Source of the DNA: Alisma plantago-aquatica
Lineage: Eukaryota; Streptophyta; Magnoliopsida; Alismatales; Alismataceae
Direction of reading: 5' to 3'
Length of the DNA stretch: 64,000 nucleotides
NCBI GenBank assembly: GCA_963693085.1
Contig: OY856409.1
Coordinates: 298,224,558 to 298,288,557 of the forward strand
Below the pieces are notes generated by a model. That model made no database searches, was not told the origin of the DNA, and saw only the letters and a program-made list of their open reading frames with translations. How positions within the stretch are numbered: the first letter of the stretch is position 1; each line of letters begins with the position of its first letter. Position numbers and translations under genes: made by a program. Below are positions 24,516-37,500 of this stretch, piece after piece.

Positions 24516-26894
24516 TAAGTTGGTATCAGAGGTTTAGGTTCACTGACTCTACAGGGACACTAGGACATAGGACTAGGATGATGTTTAAGTAAGGAACATG
24601 ACATGAAAATATAGTGCATACTACCTAATCTAAGCACTTGGATGCCCTGGCCAGATATTCAATTATTGAATAAAGGTAATTATGGAACTCTTAGTTTCTT
24701 ATCTTTCTGATTATTCTGATCAAGTAGTCATTTTGAGACAATCTAAAGAGCATAATGATTAATAAATCATGGTATGAATATCTCAATCCTACCTTAAAGA
24801 AGATTAGAATTGCATCATAATCTATCAAAACTTGAATGTTTGGTAACAATAGCAGAAAGATACAACACCAAGAAGTCTAAATCAGAATACAAATTAGAAA
24901 AAGAGGAGTTCTTGAATATGTGATTCATGAAGATAAAAAAGTAAAATACAGATAAGTCTATGCTTATAATGTGAATCAAGATATGAAATCCATATAAGAT
25001 GGAAAGAACTCCTATAACAAGTACAAAATGAGAAGATAAATTGGAACAATGACAAAGGAATAAGGTGGAACATGAGTTAATCTCAGACCAACCTATGTGT
25101 GTAAGTAAGTGTTAATGTAAAATCTGCATGACATGTGAAAGAAATTAAGGGAGATGATCCATGTTTAATGAAGAAAATGAATAATATGATGATTTACCTG
25201 TTGATAAGTGGTTGAAAAACATAATAAAATAAGAGAACATACTCGAGTGGGATAAACAGTCATCAAGGAAGGAGTAATGAGATATGTTAATCATGATGAT
25301 TCCTATGCTAATGGCAAGGAACCCGAAATGAAAAAGGTAAAATGATACATAAGAAGTTGTAACCTGCATAATGCAAATAGAATTGGTTGCCTTTTTGCTA
25401 GTGATCCTTAAAAAATACTACTATGGTATGGGAAGTGTGTTTTCCTTTGTGTCTTTCGTTTCTAGGGCACAACTTTTAAGTTGATAATTTCCACTTGGTA
25501 CGTGTGGATTCACTATAAACATGAGGGCGGATAGCTCATTATAGAATAATGTTAATTGGACTATGGTTCCAAGATCATAAAGTTTGTGATGAGTTTGCTT
25601 TTAAGCCTTCCAATAATTTGGGAAACTCCTCTTACATGTTTTGAAATTTATTATGTTGGTAAAAGTAGATGAGATAAGGATGTGAGTTCCTTATAGCACC
25701 TGAGGTTGGTACCAAGGTAATGAATCCTAGTATCCAAGATGTATCAACAATATGGGAAGTATGTGAAGGTTGGAGATGTTTAATAAATGAACATATCAAG
25801 TATTCCTCCCCCTTAAAGAGAGGGAGAGAGAGTTGATGATGACCCTCTAAATGTTGTTTGTAAGGAAAAACAAAAGTGATTCTATAATGTTGTGTATGGT
25901 TCAGTGATAGCTGGGCAGGACCACTATCAAGAATAGATTGTTTGTTGGTCAATAGATATGTGATGACATGTTCCTTTAAGATAAACCTATGATCAAACAT
26001 CAATGCATAAGAGTTAGATTGGATGACATAATTCACATGACCATAATGTGTTTAGAGTTATGTCCTTTAGACTAACCAATGTACAAATAGAATTTATGAA
26101 TAGGAGCAGAGTGTTCCAGTCATGTCATACAAGTTATATCAAGCTTTGAATGATGACATGTCAAAGTATTTCAAATATTGTCAAAAATATGATCAATATT
26201 TCTTCAAAAACCTTAGGGTTGCCAAAGCAACAATAGCTATGAGATAAGTTGAACAAGAATGAGATGGGGTTGATTAAGTGTCTTTATGGGATCATGATAT
26301 TTCTTCTAAGGAGGTTGTGTAAATCCTAGTAAGGTGAAGATATTATTGTTGTTTCACCCATAACAAGGTTGACTAGGAATGATGTTTCCTTGTATGAAAT
26401 GACAGGTGCCAACATCAACATTTCTTTTGATGCTGAAAAAGCACTGACAAGAGTTCCAGTGTCAGTGTATCTAGAAAAAAAAAGATGGATACATCACCTT
26501 TTTTATGCTTCAAGGAATGGTATGGGACACATGAAATGATTGGTAAAAAGTCACCAAGTATGACTTTTGAGTAATGTGTTGATACAATAGATATAATTTT
26601 AGTATGATAGCTAGAATTTAAAAGTTGAAAGATACTATTAGATTTGTACAGGTGGCACAACGAATTTCTTTGTTCCGTATTTGCAAATGTCTTCTTATGT
26701 GGGGGTTTTTGTGATGACCCAAGATAAGATAATGTATGAATCGAAAGAGAAGAACATGACCTCTATAAGAGCGATGTGATATTACCATAATATGGAAGTA
26801 ACCATGTGTAATATTGAGGATGATGTGCATGAGAAGTGTCCATCTATGTGTACCTTGGATTTTGGGGGTGAAATCCTTGTTAGGTGTTTATGGT
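24516..26894 (+). mobile_element. Tekay-like internal region, second copy
   Basis: Second copy of 8241-10619 with the same primer-binding site (24521-24532, TGGTATCAGAGG) and the same absence of recognisable gag or pol. Only scattered substitutions separate the two copies. Nothing coding is supported. Confidence 0.6.
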
Positions 26895-29800
26895 TGTGAG
26901 ACCCTAACCTTGCTTAAAGTGTTTAACAAGCTTCATTATCATAATTTAATTTTTATAACCTTAATATAAACTTGTGATATTCTTGGAAATCATAACACAA
27001 GCTTAAGTTTCAAATTTGGTCCAATTGGGACACTATTTGAGAAAGTTATGTAATTTTATGCACATTTTTTATTTTTCTACAATTTACCCAATTGAGAGGT
27101 TTTCTTTGCAATTTATCACTTTATCTATGTTCCTTGGATATTCTCTCATCATTCTTGAGCTTTTTTAGCCATGTTGCGCCTATTTAAACCTTGGTTTGAA
27201 GGTGTTTTCCTCAAGGGTATTTTAGGGTTTAGCGCTTCATGGATGAGCTACCTTTAGTAGCTATCAAATAATGAATTATTTGATTGGCTTGGAAATTCGA
27301 CAAAGGAAAGCTAAGAAGGTTTATATGGACAGTGGGGGAGATGCTTGTGTGTGTGCTTGTATATTCTTAATAGTTTAATGCCATGGACACTTGGAAAGAT
27401 ACTAGAACTTCAACTTTATATTTTCTTTATCTTATAGTTTCATATACTTATCCCTAAGCACCCAAATGAGCCATTTTATCTCCACCACTTCCCTCCTATG
27501 AACCTCATTCTCCCTCTGTGTTGCTATGAATTTCCTATCCAAGGAATAAGAAAGAGGGGATCTTCTTGGAAAAAGAATCTAGGGTTGCGATTGACTTCCT
27601 TTTAGGGTTTAAAAAGCTTCCTTCTAATGATCTTGACCTAAAAGAGTAGGAATCCCCTTCTTTCCTCCATATTTCTTTGTTAGCCTTCCTCCTACCTTTC
27701 TCCAGGTTGGAACCTTGCTGTTCCATGCTAGAAATTGCTCTAAAGCACTAAAAACCTACCTTTCTTGCTCCTTATGCTTAGGGTTTGCTCATTTGATGAA
27801 AAAAGGTGCTAGATGGATGAGTTCACAACTTATGCTTGGGATTCCTATGCTACCTGCTCTTCTTTTCTTCTATTTGGGAGTTTATATTCTAATTAGAGGC
27901 AATTTTTATAACTTGCTCCACGTTTATTGCTTACCATAATCTTGCTAGCTCAAGTTCTTGCTTTTAAATGACGATCCATGCACTAAAAAGCTATGCTTTA
28001 CTTGGATTTTGATTTTTATAATGTTTCCTGTTATGATTTCAATTCTAGATGAACCTGTGATTATGTGTATATCATTCCTAAGGTATAATATGACTTGTAT
28101 TAGGTTGGTTTGACAACATGTGGTGCTAAGCACCTATCAACCAATGGTCAATTTTAGGGTTTAAAGTTGATTTCTTCTATAAACACATGACTCGATGGCG
28201 GTACCATTGCAACAACCGATGGTGTTGTCTTCATGAAGACTGATAGTGGTGACCAAGGGTGTCAACTTATGTTCACTCCTTAGGTCAAGTGTTGGCCTAA
28301 TTAGAATCCTGATAATTAACAATTAAGTACCCTAATGATTCTATCAATCAATGGTGATATTAGTTTGATATTTGATATTGATTAATGAATACAGTGCTGA
28401 CATAACAACCTATGGTGACTTAATGGTCACTAATGATGGTGTATCAGGTCTCCAAACCTATGGTGAGTTAATCATATAGTTGTATCATCAATTAAGCCTT
28501 AAACCAATGGTCAGACCTATACTGTAATTGATGGTTTTAACATATGAACTTGACCCAATGGTAAAGATCTAATGTTTATTCCTCCACTAAAGTGGAATTA
28601 TGGCTAATGTAATATGTTGGTCCTAATAATGTGATTTAGATGGTTTCCTTTATATGATCAACATAAGGAGCTTACTTGTTGACTATGTAGGCTGGTTTTA
28701 AATGAACAAGCGATTGTGGGTTTTACCCTACTCTCAATGGAACTTTATGTGTTGTTAATCAAGGCATGTCTAGGGTTAGATGGTGACTCTTTATAGAGAA
28801 CTAATCAAGGAATTTATAGGTGGTTTATCCAAGGTGTTTACTTATGTAAACAACCAATGGTCTTACCTTTTTAATATCCAATGGTTCATGGTGCCATTGT
28901 GGTATAGTGATATGGGTTGAATGATGATGAAATAAATGGAGGGTTACCCTTAATAATGTAGTCTTACCTATTCACTCATATGAATAGAAGGGATGGTAAC
29001 CATATTGTGTTGATATGTAACCCTAACAAGGTATAGTTTGCTATAGCTAGCTTTAATATAACTAAATGACTGTAATTGGGTATGAATAGTCCTTGAATGA
29101 CTAATACAATCATGGAGTACTCCACTACTATTGTAGAAACCCTAGTATGCAATAACCTGATGGTTACACCTTGATTTATGTTTGGGTTCATAATTGAGAA
29201 TAGTATGGAATGTGATGGTGATGCTTCACCTTATGCATCCATGATCCAAAGGGGATGCCGTGAGTTAGGGTTTGGGTATGAGTGCTAATTAGTAACATTA
29301 ATATAATTTATGTTGTGAACGTAACTCTAATGCAAATAGATAAAGATGAGTATTCATGTTTAACCTTCTTATATGATGGAATGATGGTGAAATAACCTCC
29401 TTAATATGATCATAACCTTAATGTGTTGATTGGTGGTTATCATAGCCACATGATTGATACTTTCTTATGCTAAACATGTGCATTTTGAATATGATGAGGG
29501 TTAATTATATATAGATTCCTTGCATGTTGATGTAATAAAGGAATGTTCTTAATGTTAATATAACCCTGCTATGATTGTTTATGAATATCTTCTAGCTCAT
29601 TAATGCAATATTATGTTGATCTAGTGTATTATATGTAAGTGATGTTGTTGAGCCTTGTTATAAGGCATGGAAAGATAATGATGATCTTGTAGGGAATATT
29701 ATGATTGTCTTAATGACCTTTGGGCATGGTTGAGCCCTGAATGAGGTGTAATCCTCTTGTGTTTATAAGGGTTGATAACATGTGATATTGTGCAAAGGAT

Positions 29801-30417
29801 TTATGTCTTGTGATAGTATGATGACTAGTGTAGTCTCAAGAATGTCAAGTGAATAGTATCATGTAATGATGAGATGAGAAATTATGTTTCACATGTTTTA
29901 TATCTTTTGAAGTTTTGATATTTTTATGTTTGCTAGAAGTAAAATAGGGTTAGTATACACCCAATTGGCATAACTAATCAAGTGCAACTCTAATCATGTA
30001 GTGTCCTGTGCCATAGAGCCATCTTCAGTGTCAAAACTTGTGGGATGGTGAAACGAGTATTCCTAAGGGAAACTCAAAGCGCATAATGTTGAGTATTTCG
30101 GGGTGGCAAGTTAAGGATATATCCTTGTCATCTACAATGCAGGTTGTAGAGTTTGGCTATGGTCATGCCTCATACAGTTGATGTGATTGAGGACAACTGT
30201 AGTTGTACTTCAGATTAGAGGGTTTTGTATACCCTGGTTTCTAGTACTGTGACCTGTACCAAGGGAGGACTAGTGGTTTGCGGCTTGACTATATGTCGAT
30301 GTGGTGGCAGCTTTGACTAATATGTCACTGCCTTTTTACTCAACTGGCTGAGGGTAATGGAACCTCGCCTGCACTCACGTGAAGTTACATGCACCACTAA
30401 AAATCCTAGAGATAGTA
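26895..30417 (+). mobile_element. Tekay-like 3' LTR, truncated at the end of subrepeat A
   Basis: Second copy of 10620-14140: proposed start TGTGAGACCC at 26895, TATTTAAA at 27181-27188, subrepeat A up to GATAGTA at 30411-30417. It stops there; the sequence expected next (subrepeat B) is absent and unrelated DNA follows. A fragment homologous to the far end of this LTR reappears at 62723-63541. Confidence 0.5.
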
Positions 30418-31465
30418 AGTCTCTAAGTTTAGCCTTACGTGTGTTATAATAAGATCTCCACCCATGTACGCTAAGGTACATGGAAGTCTTATCATAGTAT
30501 GGTTGAGGGTCGAATCTATGAGACAACGGTCTTGTTAAGGATTAACAAGATGGAAAATGTTATAATTCTACTTATCTACTCAAGAGTTGATATCTAGATC
30601 GAAGAGTTGATTCGATGATTAAACTAATATGTGAATGTAAATTAAATGGAAGGAAAGTAAACTTAAGGTTGTATACAATATTTGGAAACCACTAGGATGT
30701 GATCGAGTTTCACCACCACTACGCATGGATCACAACATACGTCATAATAACATGGCTTGCAATAAGAGTCTAAATAGTTAGTATTTTTGTAGATTTAGCT
30801 TCCTTTCTAATAGCTAACTACGAGAAACGTGGGAGTATTGCAATGCCAGCCATCACTGAACGAATGGTCACTTACTTTGCATCACTCCCTTTGCAAAGTG
30901 TTTTCCTCGACCTATCAAAGTTGTACTTTCATACGTCAACTGATTCCATTTCATAGTATGAAAGTACAAAGATGGAGGTGAGTTTACTCCACTCCTTAAA
31001 AAGTGTTCCTAGATACCGAAACAGATATATGGTGATTACATACATCAAGAACCATCATACAATCGATAATCAAATATAAAAGCACAAACATAGACAATTC
31101 ATACTAGCAAATAATAAGTAACACATGTTGATGATCAAGAAACTAGCATTCATTAAATGATTGATGTTGAACTGAAAAGATAGTATTTTTTATTGCAAAC
31201 TCATGAATTACAATGCATGGGATGAAAACATGGGTAGCAGGGTTACTCCCCGCACCCAAGTGTATAGAACTACTCTCTCATGGCAAGAACAAAGAAGGTA
31301 ACATGAGAAGAGAAGGAGAACATCATCTCCACATAGGAGGGAGGAAGGTCGACCCCTTAGAGTAGAGAATAACTATCTTCACACTACGTGGTTTCCTTGG
31401 TGATGAATCCTTAACTTCCCTCCTTCTATGTCGATGAGAGAGAAAGTAGGCTTATGGATGGATTG
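30418..31465. other. About 1 kb without recognised gene, possible minus-strand LTR tail
   Basis: No convincing ORF. The phrase GGGTCGAATC near 30506 and the TTTCACCACC block near 30709 resemble parts of the minus-strand LTR at 60947-62722. With 44049-44728 it would form one stretch if the Athila insertion were removed, so it may be the end of the LTR or terminal region of the minus-strand Ulp1 element. Low certainty. Confidence 0.3.
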
Positions 31466-31470
31466 TGGAT

Positions 31471-32690
31471 TGATGCAATGATTTTGAGTCGCATTTATTG
31501 ACTTGTTTGATATGTGTTTTATGCATTTATTAGTCATTTTCATGGTTAATGTTGCATAATTCATTCACTTTGGTCTATGCTACTTCTTTATGTCAAATTT
31601 CCCCTATTTCAGCATTTTGAGTATTAACTATCAAAAGAATACGTTTTGTGTGGACTTATGTGGTTTCGTGTGTTAATTTCAGGAAAAACAAGTATCTGCT
31701 ACTGTCGATACCATTGACAGTGGTCGATACCATCGACCAGACCACAGGTTGCCAGCCGCAAGGACCAGAAGAAAGTCGATACTATCGACAGGAATGTCGA
31801 TGGTATCGAGATACCATCAGGTTGCTGGCAAGAAGTGAGTCGATACGATTTCCACCACTGAAAGGTGGGAGAACGCGTATTCCACACCAAGGATCGCTTG
31901 GATCTTCTCCATTCAGGGGTTTCACAACTCAATCACATTTCTCTCCATGTTTCCCTTTTTCTACTCCACGTTTTGCTTTGAGATGAACATGCAGGGCTAA
32001 TCCCCTTTGTCTTTAGGACTGGGAGTAGCCCGGGAATTCATTGTATGACAATTTTATCATAGTAATTCATATCTTATCTCTTAAATCTGTGGTATAATTT
32101 CATTTTCTCCAATATATTTTAATGCTTGATCACCATAATAATAATTTAATACCCTTAATTGCTTTGAAAGAAGAATTAATGGTTGAAAAGAGACAGAATT
32201 TACATTAATTGACAATTCCCTTGAACAAGGTGGTGTAAGGTTAATGGTGGATACCGAGAGATCATTTTTAATGCACTTAGTTTAGGGTATAGGTTACTAT
32301 GATGGTGGAACCAACCTAGACATAGGTAGTGAATTGTACCACGACAGTGGGCAATTCTGATTCCAGGCCACTACCCAGATAGAGAGATAAAATTGAGTGA
32401 ATATATAGAATTTAATACAATGAAAAACCCACGGTGAAACCGCAATCCAAAAGCTCTCCTTTTGAATTGATTAAACCAAACATTTAATCGATTGCTTTGT
32501 TTTGTTTCATTTTTATTTTCTTTTAATTTTAACAACAACTCTCAACTATTTAATCGGCTTAGCTGATCGCGAGTAGTTAGTAGGAGTCTCCGACAATTTC
32601 ACGTATCCCTGAGTTCGACTCGGGCCTCACAAAGGCCTATATTACTTTGACGCGTTCACTTGCGTTTCTGCGCACGGTAAATTTGCGTCA
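31471..32690 (+). repeat. Athila 5' LTR with 399-bp internal deletion
   Basis: 1220 bp, TGATGCAATG...TTGCGTCA. It aligns with the 1619-bp 3' LTR throughout except that it lacks the block equivalent to 42801-43199; the length difference is exactly 399 bp. The junction lies at about 31846. GTCGATACCATCGAC-type palindromes are at about 31708-31840. Confidence 0.93.
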
Positions 32691-32696
32691 AGTTTT

Positions 32697-32714
32697 TGGC
32701 GCCGTTGTCGGGGA
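32697..32714 (+). promoter_or_regulatory. Athila primer-binding site (tRNA-Asp type)
   Basis: TGGCGCCGTTGTCGGGGA, one mismatch from the complement of the plant tRNA-Asp 3' end (usual GTTGCCGGGGA), six bases after the LTR end. Between it and the gag start (to 32865) there is only leader sequence. Confidence 0.88.
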
Positions 32715-32865
32715 TACGGCAAATTGTCGGCACTACGAGTGCTACAAGCGGTCACTCTAGGCCACATTTTTTTTTAAATTTCAAAAATTCATAATCTATT
32801 TTCTAAATATTTGCAATCGTCAAGCACTGTACTAAATTTAATTTTTCTATTTGCAGGTATTGTGC

Positions 32866-34581
32866 ATGGTGCAGACGCGTAGTACAGACTATACGAGGCA
32901 CGCACCAGAGGTTCCTCTGCCAGGATCAGAAGACGAGGACGAGTATAATCAAGAACAATTGGAGGATATAGTTTCTGAACCTGAATAAGAAGAGATGGAC
33001 GAGCCACATACAATATGGGAGAAGATCAAGGCTTCTTCCTCATCCGCTTCCAAGGGGCCGATCAAGAAGCAGGAGGTTAATATTCTGACATACAAGATTG
33101 ATCCGGCTTTAATCAACTTGGTGAAGTTGAATGCTTTTCATGGGCTCAAGAATGAAGATCCCATTGCGCATATAAGTCAATTTGTGGAGAATTGTGATAT
33201 GATAAAAATCGACAGATTTCGACAAGATGTGCTCTACTTGAAGCTCTTCCCGAGTTCTCTAGCGGGAAATGCGCGCGAATGGCTATACAATTTGGATGAT
33301 GAATACATGGAGTCTTGGGACCACATGGTGGAGGTTTTCTTCGAGAGGTTCTTTTCACCCGAGAAGATCAATGACATGATCAGAAAGATCCATAACTTCA
33401 CCCAACAAGCAGGAGAGACCTATTCTGAGACCTCGAAAAGGTTTCAGATCATGCTCAGGCGATGCCCGCATTATGGGCTTGATAAGGAGACACAAGTCAA
33501 GATCTTCTATTTTTCTCTCTCCGAGCATGATAGAAGCAACCTTGATTCAGCCGGCTCTAGATTTTTCTTGAATAACACGGATACAAGATGTTGGGGAATC
33601 CTAAAGAACATGGCTAAGAAACAATCGTGGGGTGAAAGAGGCGTTGTGGAGCAGGTTCGAGTGGTAGGTGAATCTAAAGCAACCAAGGAGTTGAATGAGA
33701 AAATGGATCTTCTCACAAAGAAACTTCTCACAAAGGAGGATACTGAGTCCGAGGATGAGGCTCAAGTTAAATTCATGAGGCAGCAGCAAGGCTACAGGAA
33801 TAACGACTATTCATGGAGGAAAGACAAGAAGTTCTCCTGGAAGGATCCAAATAACTTCTTGCAAGATCCAGATGCTAAACCCCAGCCAGTAGCAAAGGAT
33901 AAGAGCACAGAGCTGCTCAATCAAGTGATAAAGAAAAATCAAGAACTCATGACTACTTTCGGTCAGCAAATAAAGCAACAACGGGAGTTTATGAACCAAT
34001 TTGGGCAGACATTGTAGAGCCATGGGGCTCAAATGAGGACAATAGAGACATCTATGGCACAAATGGCAGCGGAGATAGCCAGTTTGAAGAAGCCAGCGCA
34101 CCCAGGTTTTCTGGGTAATACTAATGTTCCAGGAGGAAACCAGCGGGCGAAGGCCATCTTGCTAAGAAGTGGCAAGAAACTGTTAAACCCCAGAGCTGAT
34201 GAACCAAGCAAACCCCAAGCAGAAATTGAAGGTGAGGCCACTGAGGAGCTGCCCATACCGGTCACAGAACCAGTCACTGACATAGCAGTGGATGCTACTG
34301 AAGATCCTATTGCAGAGGAGGAGGAGCCTCAGAAAAGGACACCCTATGTGCCACCGCATCAAAGGGCACAAGCTGTCTCGATCCCTTATCCGAATAGCGC
34401 TAAGGCAAGGAAGGTAGATGCCCAATTCAAAAAGTTTTTAGACAGTTTTAGAAAGCTTTCAGTCAATATCCCTCTATTGGAAGATATTGAGCAAATCCCT
34501 TCTTACGAGAAATTTCTAAAATACATCATCACCAAGAAGAGAAAAATCCCAGACACTGAGGTTGTTGTGCTTAAGGAGTAG
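32866..34581 (+). pseudogene. gag: Athila gag, interrupted by two in-frame stops
   Basis: One frame from ATG 32866 (MVQTRSTDYTRHAPE) to TAG 34579-34581. The stretch from about 33100 to 33540 is the Retrotrans_gag domain (FHGLKNEDPIAHISQF, LKLFPSSLAGNAREWLY, ETYSETSKRFQIMLRRCP). After it come charged and Gln-rich segments with coiled-coil character (33700-34100) and an acidic Pro-rich region. No CCHC knuckle is visible. In-frame stops are TAA 32986-32988 and TAG 34015-34017, and TAG 34579-34581 separates it from protease in the same frame, so originally gag-pol may have been one ORF with protease processing. Confidence 0.88.
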
Positions 34582-37500
34582 GTGAGTGCCTTCATCATGG
34601 GCACATTGCCACCAAAGAGGCAAGATCCAGGCTGTTTTAACATCTCTTGTTACATCGGGAAAGTCAAATTTGGTGAAGCACTATGTGGCTCAGGGGCGAG
34701 CATTAACTTGATGCCCCTCTCTACATTCAAAAAGCTGGGATTAAAAGAGTCACGGCCAAGCAACATGACTATCCAATTGGCGGACAATTCAGTGGTAAAG
34801 CCATATGGGATTTGTGAAGATGTGCTAGTGAAAGTGGATCGATTTGTATTTCCAGAAAATTTTGTCGTCATGGAGATGCAAGATGAACAAGGCAATGAGC
34901 TATTACTCGGACGACCATTCCAAGCTACAGCTGACATGATACTTGAGATGGGGAGAGGTCGTTTGACCTTAGGTATAGCCGATGACCGATTTGAGATGGT
35001 CATGCATTCCAGTGCCACTTCACCCAAACCCAAGGAGCAATGCCACCTGGTAAAACATTTTGATAATAATATCTCACTTTGTCTAGGGAAGCCATTTTTA
35101 GATATGGCTCATGTGATGACCAAGGTGGACAAAGGGACTTTGGCTATAGACATCATGGAGCAGACCAAAGTGGTATCCCTTTGCAAGGCTGTAGGGTTCC
35201 CGAATGATGAGGATGAGGACATCCCCCCCTCTACTGAGGAAGATGCTATAGCAAATTCAGTTTTTGATGCATATCCGGAATTACCACTTGAGGCTTGTTT
35301 AGTCAATATCACTCATGATTGGATGAGAAGCAAATCACTCAAGGAGTGCGCCAAGATGTTTCAGATGTTTCCATGCTTCTATGCGAGGTATTATGAAGAT
35401 TTAGACGAACTTCCCCCACAGCTTCAATCATCCTTAATCATCCCGTCGGAGTTGGAGTTAAAGCCACTGCCACCGCACCTCAAGTGCGCCTTCCTAGATG
35501 AGGAAGAAAAGTTACCGATGATTATTTCTGCTTATCTGAGTGCGGAAGAGGAGGACCTGTTGTTGATAGTACTGAAGAACCACCAGGGAGCATTTGGGTG
35601 GTCTGTTGCAGATATCAAGGGGATTTCCCCTACTTTGTGTCAGCATAAGATTCGGCTCAAGGAAGGAGCCAAGCCGGTGATTCAACCGCAATGTCGACTG
35701 AATCCAAGCATGATGGAGGTGGTGAAGAAGGAGGTGATTAAGCTTCTTTTCGCAGGTATCATCTATGCAATTTCAGACTCGACATGGGTGAGTCCCACGC
35801 AGGTAGTCCCTAAAAAGGGGGGAATAACTGTTACTCATAACCTCTTAAATGAACCTGTCACCACCCGCTTGGTAACCGAGTGGCGAGTTTATATAGATTA
35901 CTGACGTCTGAATGCCGCTATGCTAAAGGATCATTTTCCTCTTCCATTTATTGATCAAATTCTAGAGCGTTTAGCCAGCCGATCACATTTCTATTTTCTG
36001 GACGAGTATTCGGGGTACAATCAGATTTCGATTGATCCTAGGGACCAAGAGAAATCTACTTTCACTTGTCCCTATGGAACTTTCACGTATCGCCACATGC
36101 CCTTTGGATTATGCAATGCACCGGCGACCTTTCAGCGTTGTATGCTCGCCATTTTTTTTGATATGGTAGAACGTTGTCTAGAGGTCTTTATGGATGATTT
36201 CTCAGTTTATGGTGCATCTTTTGATGAATGCCTTTATAATCTGGATAAGGTGTTACAACGATGCGAGGACACATATTTGGTCCTCAACTGGGAGAAATGT
36301 CATATGATGGTGAGTGAAGGGATAGTGCTAGGACATAAAGTGTCTAGCAAAGGTTTGGAGGTAGATCCGGTAAAAATTGAAGTAATTTCTAAATTGCCTC
36401 CACCAAATTCGGTAAAAGGGGTAAGAAGTTTCTTAGGTCACGCCGGATTCTATCGTCGTTTCATAAAAGATTTTTCAAAAATTGCCAAACCTTTATCCGA
36501 GCTGCTAGAAAAGGATGTTGTTTTTGATTTCAATAACAAATGTTTACACGCGTTCAACGTGCTGAAGGAGAAATTGATTTTCGCACCGGTTGTTCAAACA
36601 TCGGATTGGAATAAGCCGTTTGAACTCATGTGTGATGCATCTGATTTCGCTGTAGGAACTGTGTTGGGACAACGGGTGGATAATAAACCCACCGTGATTT
36701 TTTATGCCTCCAAGACTTTGAATGATGCCCAACTAAATTACACGACTACTGAAAAAGAATTGCTCGTCGTTGTTTTCACTTTTGAAAAATTTCGGCAATA
36801 TCTAGTTGGATCGAAAGTTGTAGTTTGGACTGACCACACCACTATTAAATATTTGATGGAGAAAAAAGATGCCAAACCTAGATTGATTAGGTGGATCTTG
36901 CTCTTACAAGAATTTGATATCGAAATCAAAGACAAGGCGGGGATTGAAAATGTTGTAGCGGATCATTTGTCTAGGTTAGAGAGGGTAGATGAAAAAGATA
37001 TACACATACCCATAATCGAGACATTTTCGGATGAACAACTTTTGAAAGTCAATTCTAAAGATCCGTGGTTTTCATATATCGTGAATTATCTTGCTTGCAG
37101 GATCATCCCGAATGATTGGACATATCATGAGAAGAAGAAATTTTTCCATTCTCTAAGATATTATTTTTGGGATGACCCCATTCTTTTGAAGCAATGCAGG
37201 GATGGTGTCCTACACAGGTGTGTACCTGAGGTGGAATACGAGAGTGTTCTTCATCATTGCCACACATTACCTACGGGCGGAGACCATGCAAGCTCTCGTA
37301 CGGCAGCCAAAGTACTGGAAAGTGGCCTATATTGGCCTAACTTGTATAGAGACACCTATGAGTTTGTGAGACAATGTGATTCCTGCCAAAGGGCGGGTAA
37401 CATTTCAAAGAGACAAGAGATGCCCCTAAATGTTTTCCAAGAGGTTGAGGTATTTGATCTATGGGGTATAGATTTCATGGGACCCTTTATGTCCTCCAAT

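Larger units (their letters stand above)
14141..30417. repeat. Tandem segmental duplication, copy 2 (complete unit)
   Basis: This complete unit holds the right-hand LTR subrepeat (14141-14516), the whole Copia-A2 element (14517-23044) and the Tekay-like LTR end, internal region and second LTR (23045-30417). It joins copy 1 head to tail. The two Copia-A 3' LTRs differ at fewer than ten positions by eye, whereas the 5' and 3' LTRs of Copia-A2 differ at about thirty. The duplication is therefore younger than the Copia-A insertion. Confidence 0.93.

Noticed and set aside
30418..31465. Host intergenic or promoter sequence
   Set aside because: No gene on either side; partial resemblance to minus-strand LTR text and position next to the split Ulp1 element make transposon origin more likely, though unproven.
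31699..31932. Small ORFs in the Athila LTR palindromes (also at 42602-43334)
   Set aside because: Both strands open because of palindromic repeats; not in the gag or pol frame and not preserved between the two LTRs.
34650..35033. Minus-strand ORF over Athila protease
   Set aside because: The plus-strand frame carries the protease and continues into RT; the minus ORF has no family resemblance.
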